A DNA stretch of 64,000 nt from Hippopus hippopus (taxonomy: Eukaryota > Mollusca > Bivalvia > Cardiida > Cardiidae). The notes under the pieces were generated by a model that was given only the letters and a program-made list of their open reading frames with translations, did not search any database and was not told the origin of the DNA. The stretch lies in contig OX328106.1 in assembly GCA_946811185.2 (NCBI GenBank), positions 3,842,746-3,906,745 of the forward strand, given 5' to 3'. This document shows positions 23,895-35,700 of this stretch, in pieces. Each line of letters begins with the position of its first letter. Within the stretch, counting starts at the first letter, position 1. The position numbers and the translations under genes are program-made.

Positions 23895-24070
23895 TCAGTA
23901 CACGGTATGGCCACCATTAGCATGAATACAAGCTTGAACTCTTCTGGGCATTGACCAGATCAAGCCGTCCAGCTGTAGTTGTGGAATATCCTGCCAATCC
24001 CGACTCAAAAGTTGCTCAAGGTGTTGGAGGTTCTGATGCCTCACATTTCCATAATTGGCACGCCTACTGA
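23895..24070 (-). pseudogene. Tc1/mariner transposase C-terminus (left arm)
   Basis: An open minus-strand frame reads RRANYGNVRHQNLQHLEQLL, SRDWQDIPQLQLDGLIWSMP and RRVQACIHANGGHTVY, then stop. The W-x-IP-x(n)-LI-x-SM-x-RR-x-QA-x-I-x-A-x-GGH pattern is the usual C-terminal tail of Tc1-like transposases. The DDE core is absent. Confidence 0.8.
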
Positions 24071-24123
24071 GAATGTCTCACTCATGCTCAATCAGACTGA
24101 GATCTTGCTGGCCACTCAAATTG

Positions 24124-24177
24124 CCCAGAAGAGTTCAAGCTTGTATTCGTGCTAATGGTGGCCATTTCGTGTACTGA
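24124..24177 (+). pseudogene. Tc1/mariner transposase C-terminus (right arm)
   Basis: The plus-strand frame reads PRRVQACIRANGGHFVY then stop, the same tail as the left arm, truncated earlier. Confidence 0.75.
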
Positions 24178-24431
24178 CTTTTGCAGATTGAACAAATTTT
24201 AGAGATTTTAAAACATCTGGGTAGTATGCCACTTTTTTGCACGTGGATTTAGACAGTGCCTTACTTCAAAATCCTGTAAATGAGAAACATTATCCGATAG
24301 AAGTACTGTATTGCTTGGACTGGTTTGTAACTCAATTCTCATTACATTTATACAATGAAATTGTCTATATGTGTAATGATAAAATTCTGGTGCAGCGGTA
24401 ATTTATTGTTGCTTAATTTTTTGTGAGGAGT

Positions 24432-25075
24432 ATATTTAAAGAGGCCCTTATACTCATTTTCAGCCAGTTTTAACTCATTTTGTCTTTATTTTATCAAACT
24501 ATAGTCATTTTTATATGTTCATGCCAAATATTGCGCCTGACGGTTGCAAGGTTGCTTAAATTACAGTCGATAGAAAATGCATTTCGCTGAGTTGCGGCCT
24601 TCCATGTAAATAGACTTGTTGTTTCCGGTTTTTGAATCAATGATTTTGATATATCCGTTATACACTCGGGTAGATTCGTATGATGATCATGCATTGTGTC
24701 ACGTGACTATATTTGACCTTCGCCCTGCGTCTAATGAGGTAAACAAAGGAAAATGGAGGCTTCTCTGTTGCAGCCTCGATTTTTAGACGGAGGTCGCGGA
24801 ATATATGCAAATTACACCGTATCCGACTCTAGGCGGAAACCAACGATAAATTTCCGTGACGCACTGCCATTGTTTACAGCTTCGATCGTCAGCCAGTTTT
24901 CTTCTGACCAATGTTCGGTTTCTAATACAAATCTCCGTGTTTCTTTTTTTCAATTACACCATATATGTCAGTAATTTATCCATGTTTACACAAAGGACTG
25001 ATTTCTGTACCATTCTAAATTGTTTGAAATTTAACAGCGTTTTTGCTCACCGGCTGTAGACGGGCATCTTTAAAT
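24432..25075. mobile_element. Possible element with TTTAAAGANGCCC ends
   Basis: Left TTTAAAGAGGCCCTTATAC and right (reverse) TTTAAAGATGCCCGTCTAC. A 73-codon frame (24753-24974) inside has no motif I know. Confidence 0.4.
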
Positions 25076-25100
25076 TGTTTGCAATTGCTTTCAATTTTCA

Positions 25101-25584
25101 CAACTGCAAAATTTTGTCATCTGGTAAAGTTAACTCTTCACCAAACAACAAAATTTTGGACTCATCCATATTCAAAGCATGTGTAGAATACAAATTAAAT
25201 GTGAATTGAACGGTGGAATTTGTGTTTGATTGGAAATCATTGTGGGAAAAGGACAAAATGCTGGTATCCAGCATTTTCTCCTTTTCCTACAATGTTTTTA
25301 AAAGACTCCCTTCCTTAGGGTCGTCAAAAGATGGGATTGTTTACTAAAAGGTTCAGAGATAAACCCTTTACCATAAAATCACAAGTTTTAACGATCCTAG
25401 GCAAGGAAGCTTATGGAAACATTGAGGGAAAAGGAGAAAATGCTGGTAACCAGCATTTTCTCCATTTCCCTCAATGTTTCCTATCCATTCAAAGAAAAAT
25501 TGCATCATTTGAGCAACACTGAAATTGTCATCTGCAAATGCTTCCAATTTGGACAAGGCTAAAATTTTGTCATCTGGTAACGGG
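25101..25584. mobile_element. TTAA-MITE cluster
   Basis: A 33 bp right-end fragment (25101-25129) runs into a minus copy at TTAA 25130-25133 (body to 25352). A plus copy (25364-25584) with hairpin ACATTGAGGGAAAAGGAG follows. Confidence 0.78.
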
Positions 25585-26137
25585 CTAATTCAAAATGAGT
25601 TGGTGATTTCAACCCAAGGTGTGTACTAATTTCACAGGATAATTTCTCACCCGTTTCTTCATGCGTCATAATCAGAAAGCATATGTAATGGGAAAGAAAT
25701 AAAATACTTATAAAAAATAGTCAAAATATCTTAAACTGTGAATGTGATATATCAAAAGATATACCATTAGAACACATTAATGTATATTTACTATGAAAAA
25801 CAGTATTGATTTGAAAAAAAATTATAATGCCACAGACTGCATCCCCGGTGCTAATACTGGGCTGCCAAGACTTTTTTAGTGAAAAAGGGGTATAAATGTG
25901 TCAAAAATGTGGTATGAGGTACCCTTTTAGTTTGGGTTCCCCTTTTGATGGTTAGCGACCACTCCAAGTTTAAAGCAGATGTCATTAGTAGTAATATTGA
26001 TACAAGAAAAGTTTTTGGCAGAAAATTCTGACAAAAACAACATAAGGATTATGACTACATCTCAACACTTTCTTTAAAAACGGACGAGCTCTAATTCTGC
26101 AAGCTTTACTAGGTGAGGAGAGACATTATTTCAATAC

Positions 26138-27351
26138 CAGGGTTGCATCTAGAAATTTTCAAAGGGGGGGGGGGGGGGGGGGGCTGGCCCCCATCATCTT
26201 CAAAAAAAGGGGGGCACGTCCCCCCCTTTCAAGTGTGTGTGTGGGGGGGGGAGAGGCAAATTTCATGGCGGTTCCGATAATGTGGTAAAGGGTTAATGTA
26301 TTATTTGTTTTTGTCTTTGGAAAAATAATAATGATTATATCCATTAAAGGGTTATTACATTCTAGTCTTCTTTGTTAAGATGAATGTCTTGTAACTTCTT
26401 CTTTTATACTTGTTACAGTATAATCACTGTAAGACAAGTAGACTAATCCCCATCCTACCCTATTTATCCTACGTTGTTCAACATTTTCATTTCATAAATT
26501 CACCGAAATTTTTACCTCAGTGTTAGACTGAGATTTTTGCTTCCATCTATTGTTTCATACAGATATTTATGTAAATTTACTGCTTAATTTCACTACCAAA
26601 GCTGAAACGACAGTCTGCAGTGCCTCTGATCAGACGATGTCAAATAGACATTTTGTTGTGTCATGGGTTTTCGCGTTTTTTTTGCATCAATCTTTTTTTC
26701 ATGTCAATTAATTTTTTTCAAAAGTATTTCCATATGATATTTCAAGAAATTGTCAATAACGGTTGTAGGTCACTTCAAAACATATCATTTTACCCTAGAT
26801 CAGTGGATTGACATCATCTCGCTTTTCATTACACGCCAGCTTCTTAGGTTGTGATGAACGGTGTCGGGTGGTCCGTCATATTTAATACTCACTGTTTATG
26901 ACGGAGTTATTTCTTTCAAGAATTTTGTAGCCTTAAGACATCACTTGTTGCCAGCAGATTCCCCAGTGCGTCATTTTTAGACACATTTTTCCTAAATTGC
27001 CGCATTCAGTGATCGACAGCGTGGGCCCAGCAGTGAGGCTTTTCATATGCATAACACAGATGACAAGCGTCTATTGATATGATCAAAATAACCCGACAGT
27101 CTACAATTTAAGTTTAAGGTTTTAAGTTTCGAATGATTATTTGGGTGACCATGCAAATTTTGTTACATTTTATTCCCCCCCCCCCCCCCGTCATTTTTTC
27201 TCTTTCCCCGATTATGGTGCGCATGATCATGCAATTTTTGTAGACTAGTTCGTTTTAGTGCGGGATTTGGTGCGCAAACAAATTTCTTTTTCGCAGGATT
27301 TTTTATTTTGATGTGGGATTTCGGCAATCCCGCACTCTAGATGCAACCCTG
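26138..27351. mobile_element. CAGGG-ended transposon, 1.2 kb
   Basis: Perfect 16 bp terminal repeats CAGGGTTGCATCTAGA, flanked by CAATAC and CAATAA (6 bp duplication with one change). It carries long G runs (26166-26183, 26220-26252) and a C run (27177-27190), and a stray TTAA-MITE end at 26280-26297. No convincing coding region. Confidence 0.82.
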
Positions 27352-27364
27352 CAATAATTTTTAA

Positions 27365-27538
27365 CCCTTTACATTACAATCCAGCGTTTTATCAACTGTA
27401 AGGAAGTAAGCTTTTGAACACATTGTGGAAAAAGGAGAAAATGCTGTCAATGACAAATCTCGACATTGGAGGCACATTTAAGGTTTCGCCTGTAAATGCC
27501 TCAATTTGGAAAACTCTAAAATTTTGTCGACCTGTAAG
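27365..27538 (+). mobile_element. TTAA-MITE lacking the second hairpin arm
   Basis: TTAA at 27361-27364. After GGAGAAAATGCTG the sequence jumps to the right flank GACAAATCTCGACATTGG. Confidence 0.7.
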
Positions 27539-27627
27539 AGTCAAAGCAATTTTATTCTGCATCTCACTGACACATCTTGTATGTAGATAATTTGCCTCAA
27601 AGTCAATTTCCATGCATATAAAGAGGC

Positions 27628-27851
27628 CTGCAACACACGAAAAGGGGCATTCAGACATTTGCAAAAAGTGTTGTCTCGGATCAGCCTGCACAGCCCACAC
27701 AGGCTAATCCGAAACAACACTTTCTGAATTAAGGTAATTTTCTGTCTTGCGCAAGACTACTGAAGAACAAAATCTATTGTTGTCATAAAGTGCCTTCTTG
27801 GACTAGCCTGCACGAGCTGATCCGAGATGCCCCTTTTCGCGTGTTGCAAGC
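27628..27851. mobile_element. Palindromic MITE with GCAACACGCGAAAAGGGGCA ends
   Basis: Ends CTGCAACACACGAAAAGGGG and (reverse) CTTGCAACACGCGAAAAGGG, with an inner hairpin around CAGCCTGCACAGCCCACACA. Related in style to the GC-hairpin MITE, with a different sequence. Confidence 0.65.
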
Positions 27852-27959
27852 CAAAATGCATTCACGTTGTAAACAGAAATAAGGTACATTATCTTTGACA
27901 TATGTCAGCAACAGCAGTGAAAATTACGAGATAAAAACACTTTCAAAGAAGGATTTTAT

Positions 27960-28399
27960 AATTTGTGCAACATCTAATTTGTCGTCTGCAAATGCTTTCA
28001 ATTTGGACAACTGCAAATTTTTGTCGTTTGGTAAAGAGTTAATCATTTACCAAACAATCTAGAGTTTTAACAACCCTGATAAAGGAACCTTTGCAATATT
28101 GTGGGGAAAAAAGGAGTTTTCTCATTTTCCCACCATATTTTCTAACTTTCCTGGAACAAATCCTCTCATCTCAGCCTCATTTAAATCTTTACCAAACAAC
28201 TTCCAGACTCTTCTAAATTGAAAGCTTCAGCAGACGACAATTTCCAAAGTGAGGCAATTAAACAAAAACTTTTGATAGGGTACAAACATTGTGGGAAAAA
28301 GAGAAAATGCTGGTTACCAGCATTTTCTCCTTTTCCCACAATGTTTTCAAAAGCCTTATCCTACAGGATAAATAAAAGTCGAGATTGCGTGGTAATAGC
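27960..28399. mobile_element. Three stacked TTAA-MITEs
   Basis: A right-end fragment (to 28038) joins at TTAA 28039-28042 a plus copy (28043-28180). That copy is truncated at TTAA 28181-28184, where a minus copy begins (28185-28399, TTAA 28400-28403). Confidence 0.78.
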
Positions 28400-28499
28400 T
28401 TAATTGGTGTCTGCAAACACATGCAGTTCGATGAGTATAAAACGCTAATAGTCATTTGGTAGAATACACATATATAAAGAGCAACGCATGGGGATGCCA

Positions 28500-28985
28500 A
28501 TGCTAGGCTACAGTTGCTTGATTTTCTGTGAAAATTTTAAGTCTAAAAAGGGGCACAACTGCATCAAAATTACTCTGATGGTTACTTGCCTTAATTCTAT
28601 GGGTTCCCCTTTTGACAGTTAACAACTTGTCAATGTTTGAAGTAAATATCTTCAATAGTAACAGAGATATTACAAAAGATCAAAGTTTTTCACCACGACG
28701 GCGAAGCACATGATGACGACGCCAGGGCTATGACAACAACTCGTCGTTTTCTTCAAAAACAGCAGATAAAACTAATAGTCATTTGGCAGAGTTAGATATA
28801 AAGAAACTAAGTATAATCTAATAAAAACGAATAGCACATGGATGTAGCGACTATCAAATCAAGAAAATTTGTGAAAAAATCAACAAATTGCTCATGATGA
28901 ACATTTTTTCCATTAGTCAAAATGTATTCGGAAGCCTTCATCTGCTGGCAGAAGCAATTGCTCGAGGAAAACGGTTTTAATGATC
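28500..28985. other. No recognised gene
   Basis: Carries a segment like 25890-26090 (GGTTCCCCTTTTGA...AACAAC...GAGCTCTAATTC-type), so probably another dispersed repeat; not delimited. Confidence 0.35.
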
Positions 28986-28989
28986 TTCA

Positions 28990-29600
28990 CTTTTTACCAA
29001 ACAATCAAGAGCGTTATCTAACCCTGAGAAAGAAGGCTTTTGAAAACAGTGTGGGATATTGAGAAAATGCTGGTAACCAGCATTTTCTCTATTTCCTACG
29101 ATGTTTTCTACTTTTAAAGACAATTTTCACCATTTGATCCACACTACATTTGCCATTAATTTGTCTGCAAACACTTTCACTCTGGATTAGTATAAAGTTT
29201 TGTCATTTGGAAAAAGAGTTATATATGGAAAAAAGTATGATCTAAACTCATAAACTTATAGTTATACTAATAGCACATTAAAGAAATAATATCAACCTTA
29301 TGAAGAAAATATTAAGATAAACGGTGAAATTGTTTAAAACTTTTCTGAAACCTTCTACTGCAGATGTTTGCTTGAGGAAATAGGGTGAGAAAATTTTCAC
29401 CCATTTCCAAACAAAATTAAGTTTAAACAATCCTCACAAAAAAAAAAAAAAAAAGGTTTCTGAAAAGACTGGAAAATGGAGAAAATGAAGGTTTCCTGCA
29501 TTTTCTCCTTTTCCCACAACACTTTCTACACTTTCAAAGCAAAGTTTTATCGTTCAGACTATTTTAGTTTGTCATCTGCAGATGGTTTGAATTTGAACAT
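28990..29600 (+). mobile_element. Two TTAA-MITE plus copies, degraded
   Basis: 28990-29217 has hairpin TGTGGGATATTGAGAAAATG. 29400-29600 has an A run (29440-29455) and a hairpin without AACATTG. Confidence 0.65.
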
Positions 29601-29667
29601 TTTGTTGTCAGACAGCCAATTTCAAGACATGTCCAAATTAAAAGCATCTGAAAATAACACATCAATA

Positions 29668-29930
29668 TGAGCCGTGTTCTGTGAAAAGGGGGCTTAATGC
29701 ATCTGCGAAAAGTATCGACCCAGATCAGCCTGCGCAGTCCGCGCATGCTGACCTGGGTCGATACTTTTCCCTATTGATCAGTTTTCTGTATGTCCAAGGA
29801 TTAGTCTACCTCAAGATTTAAGTGGTTGTTAAAAAAAGTAGCTATTATGGATCCATAATTATGTGATAGCTTGCGTGGTATCATGCATTACGGAGATGCA
29901 TTAAGTCCCCTTTTGCTAGAGCATGACTCA
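29668..29930 (+). mobile_element. GC-hairpin MITE, complete copy
   Basis: Ends TGAGCCGTGTTCTGTGAAAA and (reverse) TGAGTCATGCTCTAGCAAAA continue as inverted repeats to GGCTTAATGCAT. Inside, TATCGACCCAGATCAGCCTG...GACCTGGGTCGATA forms a GC-rich hairpin, and TATGGATCCATAATTAT marks the middle. Other copies: 5623-5760, 11113-11345 and 13165-13430 (both reversed), 63350-63475, 63657-63800. Confidence 0.85.
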
Positions 29931-30145
29931 ATTTTATAATTACATGTAGCCCCAAAAATAAGGGAACCCTATTACTTGTTTCTTTTGATATGATTTGAGT
30001 CTTACGAACAAGAAAGTTAGCAACAAATGCATAGCTCAAATACAAACCGCCCAGGCCACACGAACCCGTGTGACAAAGATCCTCAGTTTTTGAGGATTAA
30101 AAGACCAATACCCTAAAGAAAATTCTCCCTGTCACAGTTGTCAAG

Positions 30146-31574
30146 CAGGGGTTCGGAAATCCTACGTCCGACTCGGGTAAATTTGACGTCGGACAAGTGG
30201 CTTTTTGCAGTCTACTCGTCCGCGGACAAGTAGAAAACGAGGGGGAAATTGAAAGTAAAGATCTGTATTATATAACATTATCCTTGTGAAATGGAAATGT
30301 TCTCTCCGTCTCACTTCGTAAACAAGAACATTTTTAAATTGAATTATGATAAACTATTCCCTGGTATCTGGAATCAAAAACAAAATTTGGCCGACTGATT
30401 TTATCGCCTACGCAGGCTGTTTTAATTTTGACTGCACTGCAGTACGGCCGAAATGTTGTGGTTTCTTGGCGCCATTTGGTTTGTTTAATGGAGGCAACAA
30501 TAACCGAAACGAGTTATTTTTTTGCTCATTATAACACCGCACGTAGACTTGACGCGGTTGTCATTTCCCTATCATTCAATATTAAATTCTTTTTTGTCGT
30601 TCGCAAAAACTTACAGCTGACAAAAGAAGTTGTCTTAATTTAACACTGTGGAACACATTCTTACTCGGTTGCAGTAAACGTATTTGAAAGAAAACCAAAC
30701 ACGCTGTATTTAAGTAAAACATGTCAAGAACCGGGAAACATTACAAAAAGTTTGTTAAAAGGGCTGTAGATGATAAAGGCCAGCACAGCCTTTTTACTTT
30801 CGGCGTAAAACGTTCAAATTCTTTGCAGATCGATCTGCAGGTAATCAAATCTCCGCATACCGAGTCTCAATCTGAAGTGCCGGGTCTGTCGGACATCGCC
30901 GATCTCCTGTTGTCTGAAACTTAAATAATCATTATCACTGCACATGATGCAAACTCTACATCTACAGACACAATAACCAAGCCTAGCCTTTTAACTTCCA
31001 CAGATTATGATTCCCTTGTATCACATGATGGCTGGTAAGCAGTTCTGCTGAAGTATTAACTCCGGCATGCATGGGTGTACCACAGTAGTGTTAAAAAGGG
31101 CTATAAGGGCAAACACTGTGATATTTGGCCATGGTTTAAGCAGTTATAGTGTAACTGTTGAATCTTTTTAAATTATTAAATTGTTGCACCTTTCTATTTA
31201 CTGTATGTATGTACAGTGCCATTAATTTGTTTTATTGATGTACATTGAAAGTCAGTCTGCTTTTTTCCCAATATGGCCAAAATCGCGCTTGAATATCCCA
31301 AAATGAAAGGCTAAGGCCCCTTCCCAATTTTTGGGAAAAAAGCCCCATAAATGTTTGCTTGATTTATTTTCATCATTATTATCAAAAACCCAAACAAAGC
31401 AAATTTAAATGGTTAAAAGAACATCATTATCTACAAACTATATTCAGTTAGGTCTTTGTGTGCCATTTAAAATTGTTTTGTTTTGGACAAGTAAACTTCT
31501 CTTATGGACAAGTAGATTTTTTAGATTTACTTGTCCATGGACAAGTAGAAAATTTCAAGATTTCCACACCCCTG
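30146..31574 (+). mobile_element. CAGGG-ended (hAT-like) transposon, internally deleted
   Basis: The 1429 bp element has ends CAGGGGTTCGGAAATC and CAGGGGTGTGGAAATC (reverse), with 5 bp duplications TCAAG at 30141-30145 and 31575-31579. Subterminal palindromes are CTCGTCCGCGGACAAGTAG and CTTGTCCATGGACAAG. It splits a tRNA-derived repeat whose uninterrupted counterpart is at 31.74-32.08 kb. The 5-6 bp duplications with CAGGG ends recall hAT5/hAT6 groups; this assignment is tentative. Confidence 0.85.
30721..30924 (+). pseudogene. N-terminal transposase fragment in CAGGG element
   Basis: ATG opens a 67-codon frame, MSRTGKHYKKFVKRAVDDKG then QHSLFTFGVKRS, a basic start with a SFGVKR-like motif that I associate with hAT transposases of the ZNF862/KIAA type. 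It stops at TAA, but the frame stays open for ~37 codons more to DYDSLVSHDGW before a possible donor GTAAGC at 31034. No catalytic core is present. Function is inferred only from position and the short motif. Confidence 0.45.
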
Positions 31575-31739
31575 TCAAGTATTGATTTTATATGGGAACA
31601 AGCTATGCAGTAAGGATGGAGTGATCTCCAGTGAAACAGCCCCCTCTTAAATGTCATCATTTTGATGACATAAAGCCTTATTAGGCTAAGTCTATTATTC
31701 AGACAGCAAATGGCTCAATCACCAATCTGGGATGAGCCC

Positions 31740-32080
31740 CCATCTTTCAAACATGAAAGTTCGCAACAAATGCATAGCTCAAATACAAACCGCCCAGGCC
31801 AAGATTCGAACCTGTGTGGCAAAGATCCTCACTTTTTGAGGATCAAAGACCAATACACTAACCACTGAGCTAAATAGAATTCTCCCTAATGCAGTTGCTA
31901 GGTATTGATTTTATATGGGAATAAGCTATGTGGTACAGAAGGAGTGATCTACCATGACAACAGGGTGACTTTACCTCCCAATATTTCGTCAGATTCCAAG
32001 AGCAACAATACGCCGTATCATTACCAGTATGCCTGCCAGGTGTCTGGCAAGTGTTGCTGCACATGGAGGTCACACCCGAA
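31740..32080 (-). mobile_element. tRNA-derived repeat, family E, intact copy
   Basis: Reverse of TAGCTCAGTGGTTAGTGTAT and a head ending TTCGAATCTTGGCCTGGGCG, then a body ending CCAATATTTCGTCAG. The sister copy at about 29990-31735 is interrupted by the CAGGG element; a plus-strand relative of the head is at 61690-61850. Confidence 0.7.
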
Positions 32081-32161
32081 AATGACTTGGAATCCATATC
32101 CGTTATGTTTTACGTAAAATAAAAAATTACCTCAAGATGAAATACAAGAAATCCCTTATTT

Positions 32162-32167
32162 TTTATT
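32162..32167 (-). terminator. Candidate poly(A) signal of ENT
   Basis: AATAAA on the minus strand, 239 bp past the ENT stop. If used, the 3' UTR contains the TTAA-MITE at 32205-32334 with its hairpin. Confidence 0.4.
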
Positions 32168-32204
32168 CTACCTATACATATATATGATGGAATTAGTCTT
32201 TGAA

Positions 32205-32786
32205 AGGTAAAAAAACATTGTGGGAACAGGAGAAAATGCTGGCTACCAGCATTTTCTACGATTCCCACAATGTTTTCCAAAGCCTTCTTCCTTGAGGGCT
32301 TCAAAAATCAGTGATGTGAGGTGAAGGGTGAATCTTCCTTGAGGGTGTTAAAACTCAGTGATGCGAGGTCAAAATATACCAAAATGAATCAGTGCAGGAG
32401 CAGTGCTAGTGAGTGATAAGCCTTTGTAAGACTAGAGAGAGATTCACGCCCGATGTAATTCCCAAAACCAGGAAGAATGCCATCATCATTCCCGCTCGTC
32501 CCGCTTTTTCTGGTTCCACTTCCCTGGGAAAATGAAAAAATTTCATCAGTTTAATTGAATCTGTGTCATATATATGAGGCCATGTAAGTGTTTATCAGCC
32601 TTTTCTCCTTAACACGAAATGGCAAGCAGTATTTGCAGATGAATTAGGCTCTCGTGATGGAAATTATCTTTGAAAAGGGTAGAAAACTATGTGGTATTTA
32701 CTAGTATTTTCTCCTAGTCCCACAATGTTCTCAAAAGTCATCTATCTGGAGGTAGCTACAACTTAGAATTGCACGGTAAATGGTAA
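32205..32786 (-). mobile_element. Two TTAA-MITE minus copies flanking the ENT last exon
   Basis: 32205-32334 lies in the presumed 3' UTR; 32630-32786 lies in the last intron. Both have eroded ends. Confidence 0.65.
32406..32523 (-). CDS. SLC29: ENT terminal exon J
   Basis: After TTTTCATTTTCCCAG, the split codon AA|G gives Lys, continuing YGPK-EVEPEKAGRAG. The last helix MMMAFFLVLGITSGVNLSLV is followed by LQRLITH and the stop TAG (reverse complement of 32406-32408). The usual AETAG before the helix reads AGRAG here. Confidence 0.91.
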
Positions 32787-35700
32787 AATCAACAATCCCA
32801 ACAATCTAAACTACAAAAAGAGGGCCATGATAGCCCTGAAGTCGCTCGCCTGAGCCTTTTAACCAAACATGATCCATTTTAAATCTTTTGAGATATTATT
32901 ACAAACATTCTAACAAGCTTTCATAATTATTGGGCTGAAAATTTGGCCTCTAGCTTGTACACAAGCTTTTTGAACACTCGTCCAAGATGTCATCAAGACA
33001 AACATTTTGACCAAGTTTCTTGAGTATTGAACTTAAATTGTGGCCTCTAGAGTGTACACAAGTTTTTTCTAAGATTTGACCTAGTGACCTAGTTTTTCAT
33101 CCGACCTAACCTATTTACAACCTTGTTTAAGATGTCATCAAGACAAACATTCTGACCAAGTTTCATGAGTATTGAACTGAAAATGTGGTAACTGAGGGTA
33201 CACAAGGTTTTTCAAAGATTTGACCAAATGACCTAAATATTGACCTGATGTGACCCATTTTCAAACCTATCCAAGACGTTGTCAAGAAAAACATTCTGAC
33301 AAAGTTTCGTGAGTATTTGACTGAAAATGTGGCCTCTAGAGTGTACACAAGGTTTTTGTAAGATTTGACCTAGTACCTAGTTTTTGACCCAACATGACCC
33401 ATTTGCAAACTCTACCAAGAAATCATCAAGACAAACATTCTGACCAACATTCATAAGTATTGGACTGAAAATGTGGCCTCTACAGGTTACACAAGGTTTA
33501 ACTAAAGTTTGACCTATTGACCTAGGTTTTGACCCAACTTGACCCATTTTCAAACTCGTACAAGATATCATCAAAGCAAACATTCTGACCAACTTTTGAG
33601 AGTATTGGACTGAAAATGAGGCCTTCAGAGCTTACACAAGGTTTTTCTAAGATTTGACCTGGTGACCTAGTTTTTCATCTGACATGACCCATTTTTGAAC
33701 TCGTCCAAGATATCATCAAGACAAACATTCTGACCAACTTTCAAGCGTATTGGACTGAAAATGTGGCCTCTAGAGCGTACACAAGGTTTTTCTAAGATTT
33801 GACCTAGTGACCTAGTTTTTAACCCGACATGCTCCACTTCCAAACTTATCCGAGATATCATTGAGGCAAAAATTCTGACCAAGTTTCACGTGTATCTGAC
33901 AGAAAATGTGACCTCTAGAGCGTACACACGGTTTTTGTAAGATATGACCAAGTGACCTAGTTTTTGACCTGACATGACCCATTTTCAGACTCGTCTGAGA
34001 TATCATCAAGGCAAAGATTCTGACCAAGTTTCATGAGTATCAGACTGAAAATGTGGCCTCTAGAGCGTACACAAGGTAAAAGTTGATGACACACAACAGA
34101 CTGAGCACAACGGATACAGGACACAGCACAATCACAAAAGCTCAACTTGAGCACTTTGTGCTCAGGTGAGCTAATGAAGAAAAAGGCTCATGAAAGCAGT
34201 ATGGTAAAATGAGCAAATGCTGGTAACCAGAATTTTCTTTTTTTGCCAAAATGTTTTCTACCTTTTCAGCAGAAATATCTCATTTAATCTGTCGGCAGCA
34301 AGTGCTTTCAATTTCAACAAGTCTATTGTCCTTAAGCAGTATTCTACCAAGGTGGAGACTGTTCGGCACTGTCCCATTTTATTAAAAGTGTCCCAATAAA
34401 AGTGGACTTTGTCCCTTTCAAATTGGCCGAGCCCCAGTTGTGCAGTCCGTAGCATACAGGACTCAAGAACAGGGGCATGGATAGGTGCACTGGCCACTGG
34501 GATATAACCGACTATAATTTTTAAAAGGGTGTTATCTCTTTACTCAATGTCAAAAGAATTCTAGACTAGTTCAATTAAATTCAAAACATTTGCATACAAC
34601 AAATAAAATGATACTCTAATAATCAGAGTTACATAAGAATGGGTGGAAAACATTGTGGGAACAGGAGAAAATGCTTGTTACCAGCATTTTCTCCTTTTCC
34701 CACAATCTTTTATGAAGTTAATTACTGCACAAACAAATTAATTTTGATCAGCCGGCATAGCTCAGTTGGTAGAGACTCATGAACGTAATACTTGGGGTCA
34801 CTTGAGGGTGTGGGTATGATTCTCATGGCTGCCCATCTAAAATTATTAATAGTCATTCAGATGAGACGTTAAAACGAGGTCCCTTGTGAAGGTGCTATAC
34901 ACCCTGCACGTTAAAAAACCAGGCATAACTTAGGATGAGTTTCGTCCTGTATCTGCACTATCCCCCGTAACAATACTAGCAGCCTTCAGAGGGCGTCATC
35001 CAGATGGGCAACCGGTGGCGGCGATAAATAAACGCAAACCAATCAAACAAACAAACTTACTTTGGTCCATACATCATGGTCAGACTACTATAGTAACCAC
35101 TTGTAAAGGCCATGACAATACCAGCAAAGATATATACAATATCACTCTGTATAAGGACTGGAAACCGTCTGTCTATGTTGGAAGGTTGATAGTTACACAA
35201 TACGTAGACTGGAATCAGGATCAACGCCCGCAAAACGATGGGTAGCCATACATGCTTGGGTCCTGGCTGAAATATGTATATATATATAGGATCTAGCACG
35301 AGTTGGTGTTTGAAATAAATTTCATTGAACGAGTCTAAAAATAATGTTATTAAGTGAGTCTATGGTGAGCCTAACCCTTTTCCTGCTATGCGTGGACACA
35401 GGTCGTGCCGCACTATCTCGCCTATCAGTGCTAAACGCGACTTCTGTCCGCACCGGGGGGGTTGCCTAACTAATTTGCCTCGTTTTCACTTTTACTATCA
35501 GTATATTCATTCATAAAGTGTGTAGACATGAACTAATGTAAAAACCGCGTGATTTTACATCATTATTTCCAAAGAAACTATCCAATCGAGTGAAATTTCG
35601 GCAAATAAAAACGTGTGTTTACTTTGGTCAGTCTCTTCTCAAAAACGAAAGTAAAATGGTGAACCGTAGATTGACCCTCGAAGACGCTCTGCAGCAAATT

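Larger units (their letters stand above)
23630..24432. mobile_element. Foldback of two Tc1/mariner 3' ends
   Basis: Two ~330 bp arms are reverse complements of each other (TCACAAAAAGTTAAGCAACAA on the left, TTGTTGCTTAATTTTTTGTG on the right; both contain AATACAAGCTTGAACTCTTC or its complement) around ~130 bp of spacer. Each arm carries the end of a transposase ORF pointing outward. Confidence 0.8.

Noticed and set aside
33163..34154. Series of ~70-codon minus-strand frames at 145 bp spacing
   Set aside because: Each is the same reading of a 145 bp non-coding tandem unit; 145 is not a multiple of three, so no continuous protein is possible.
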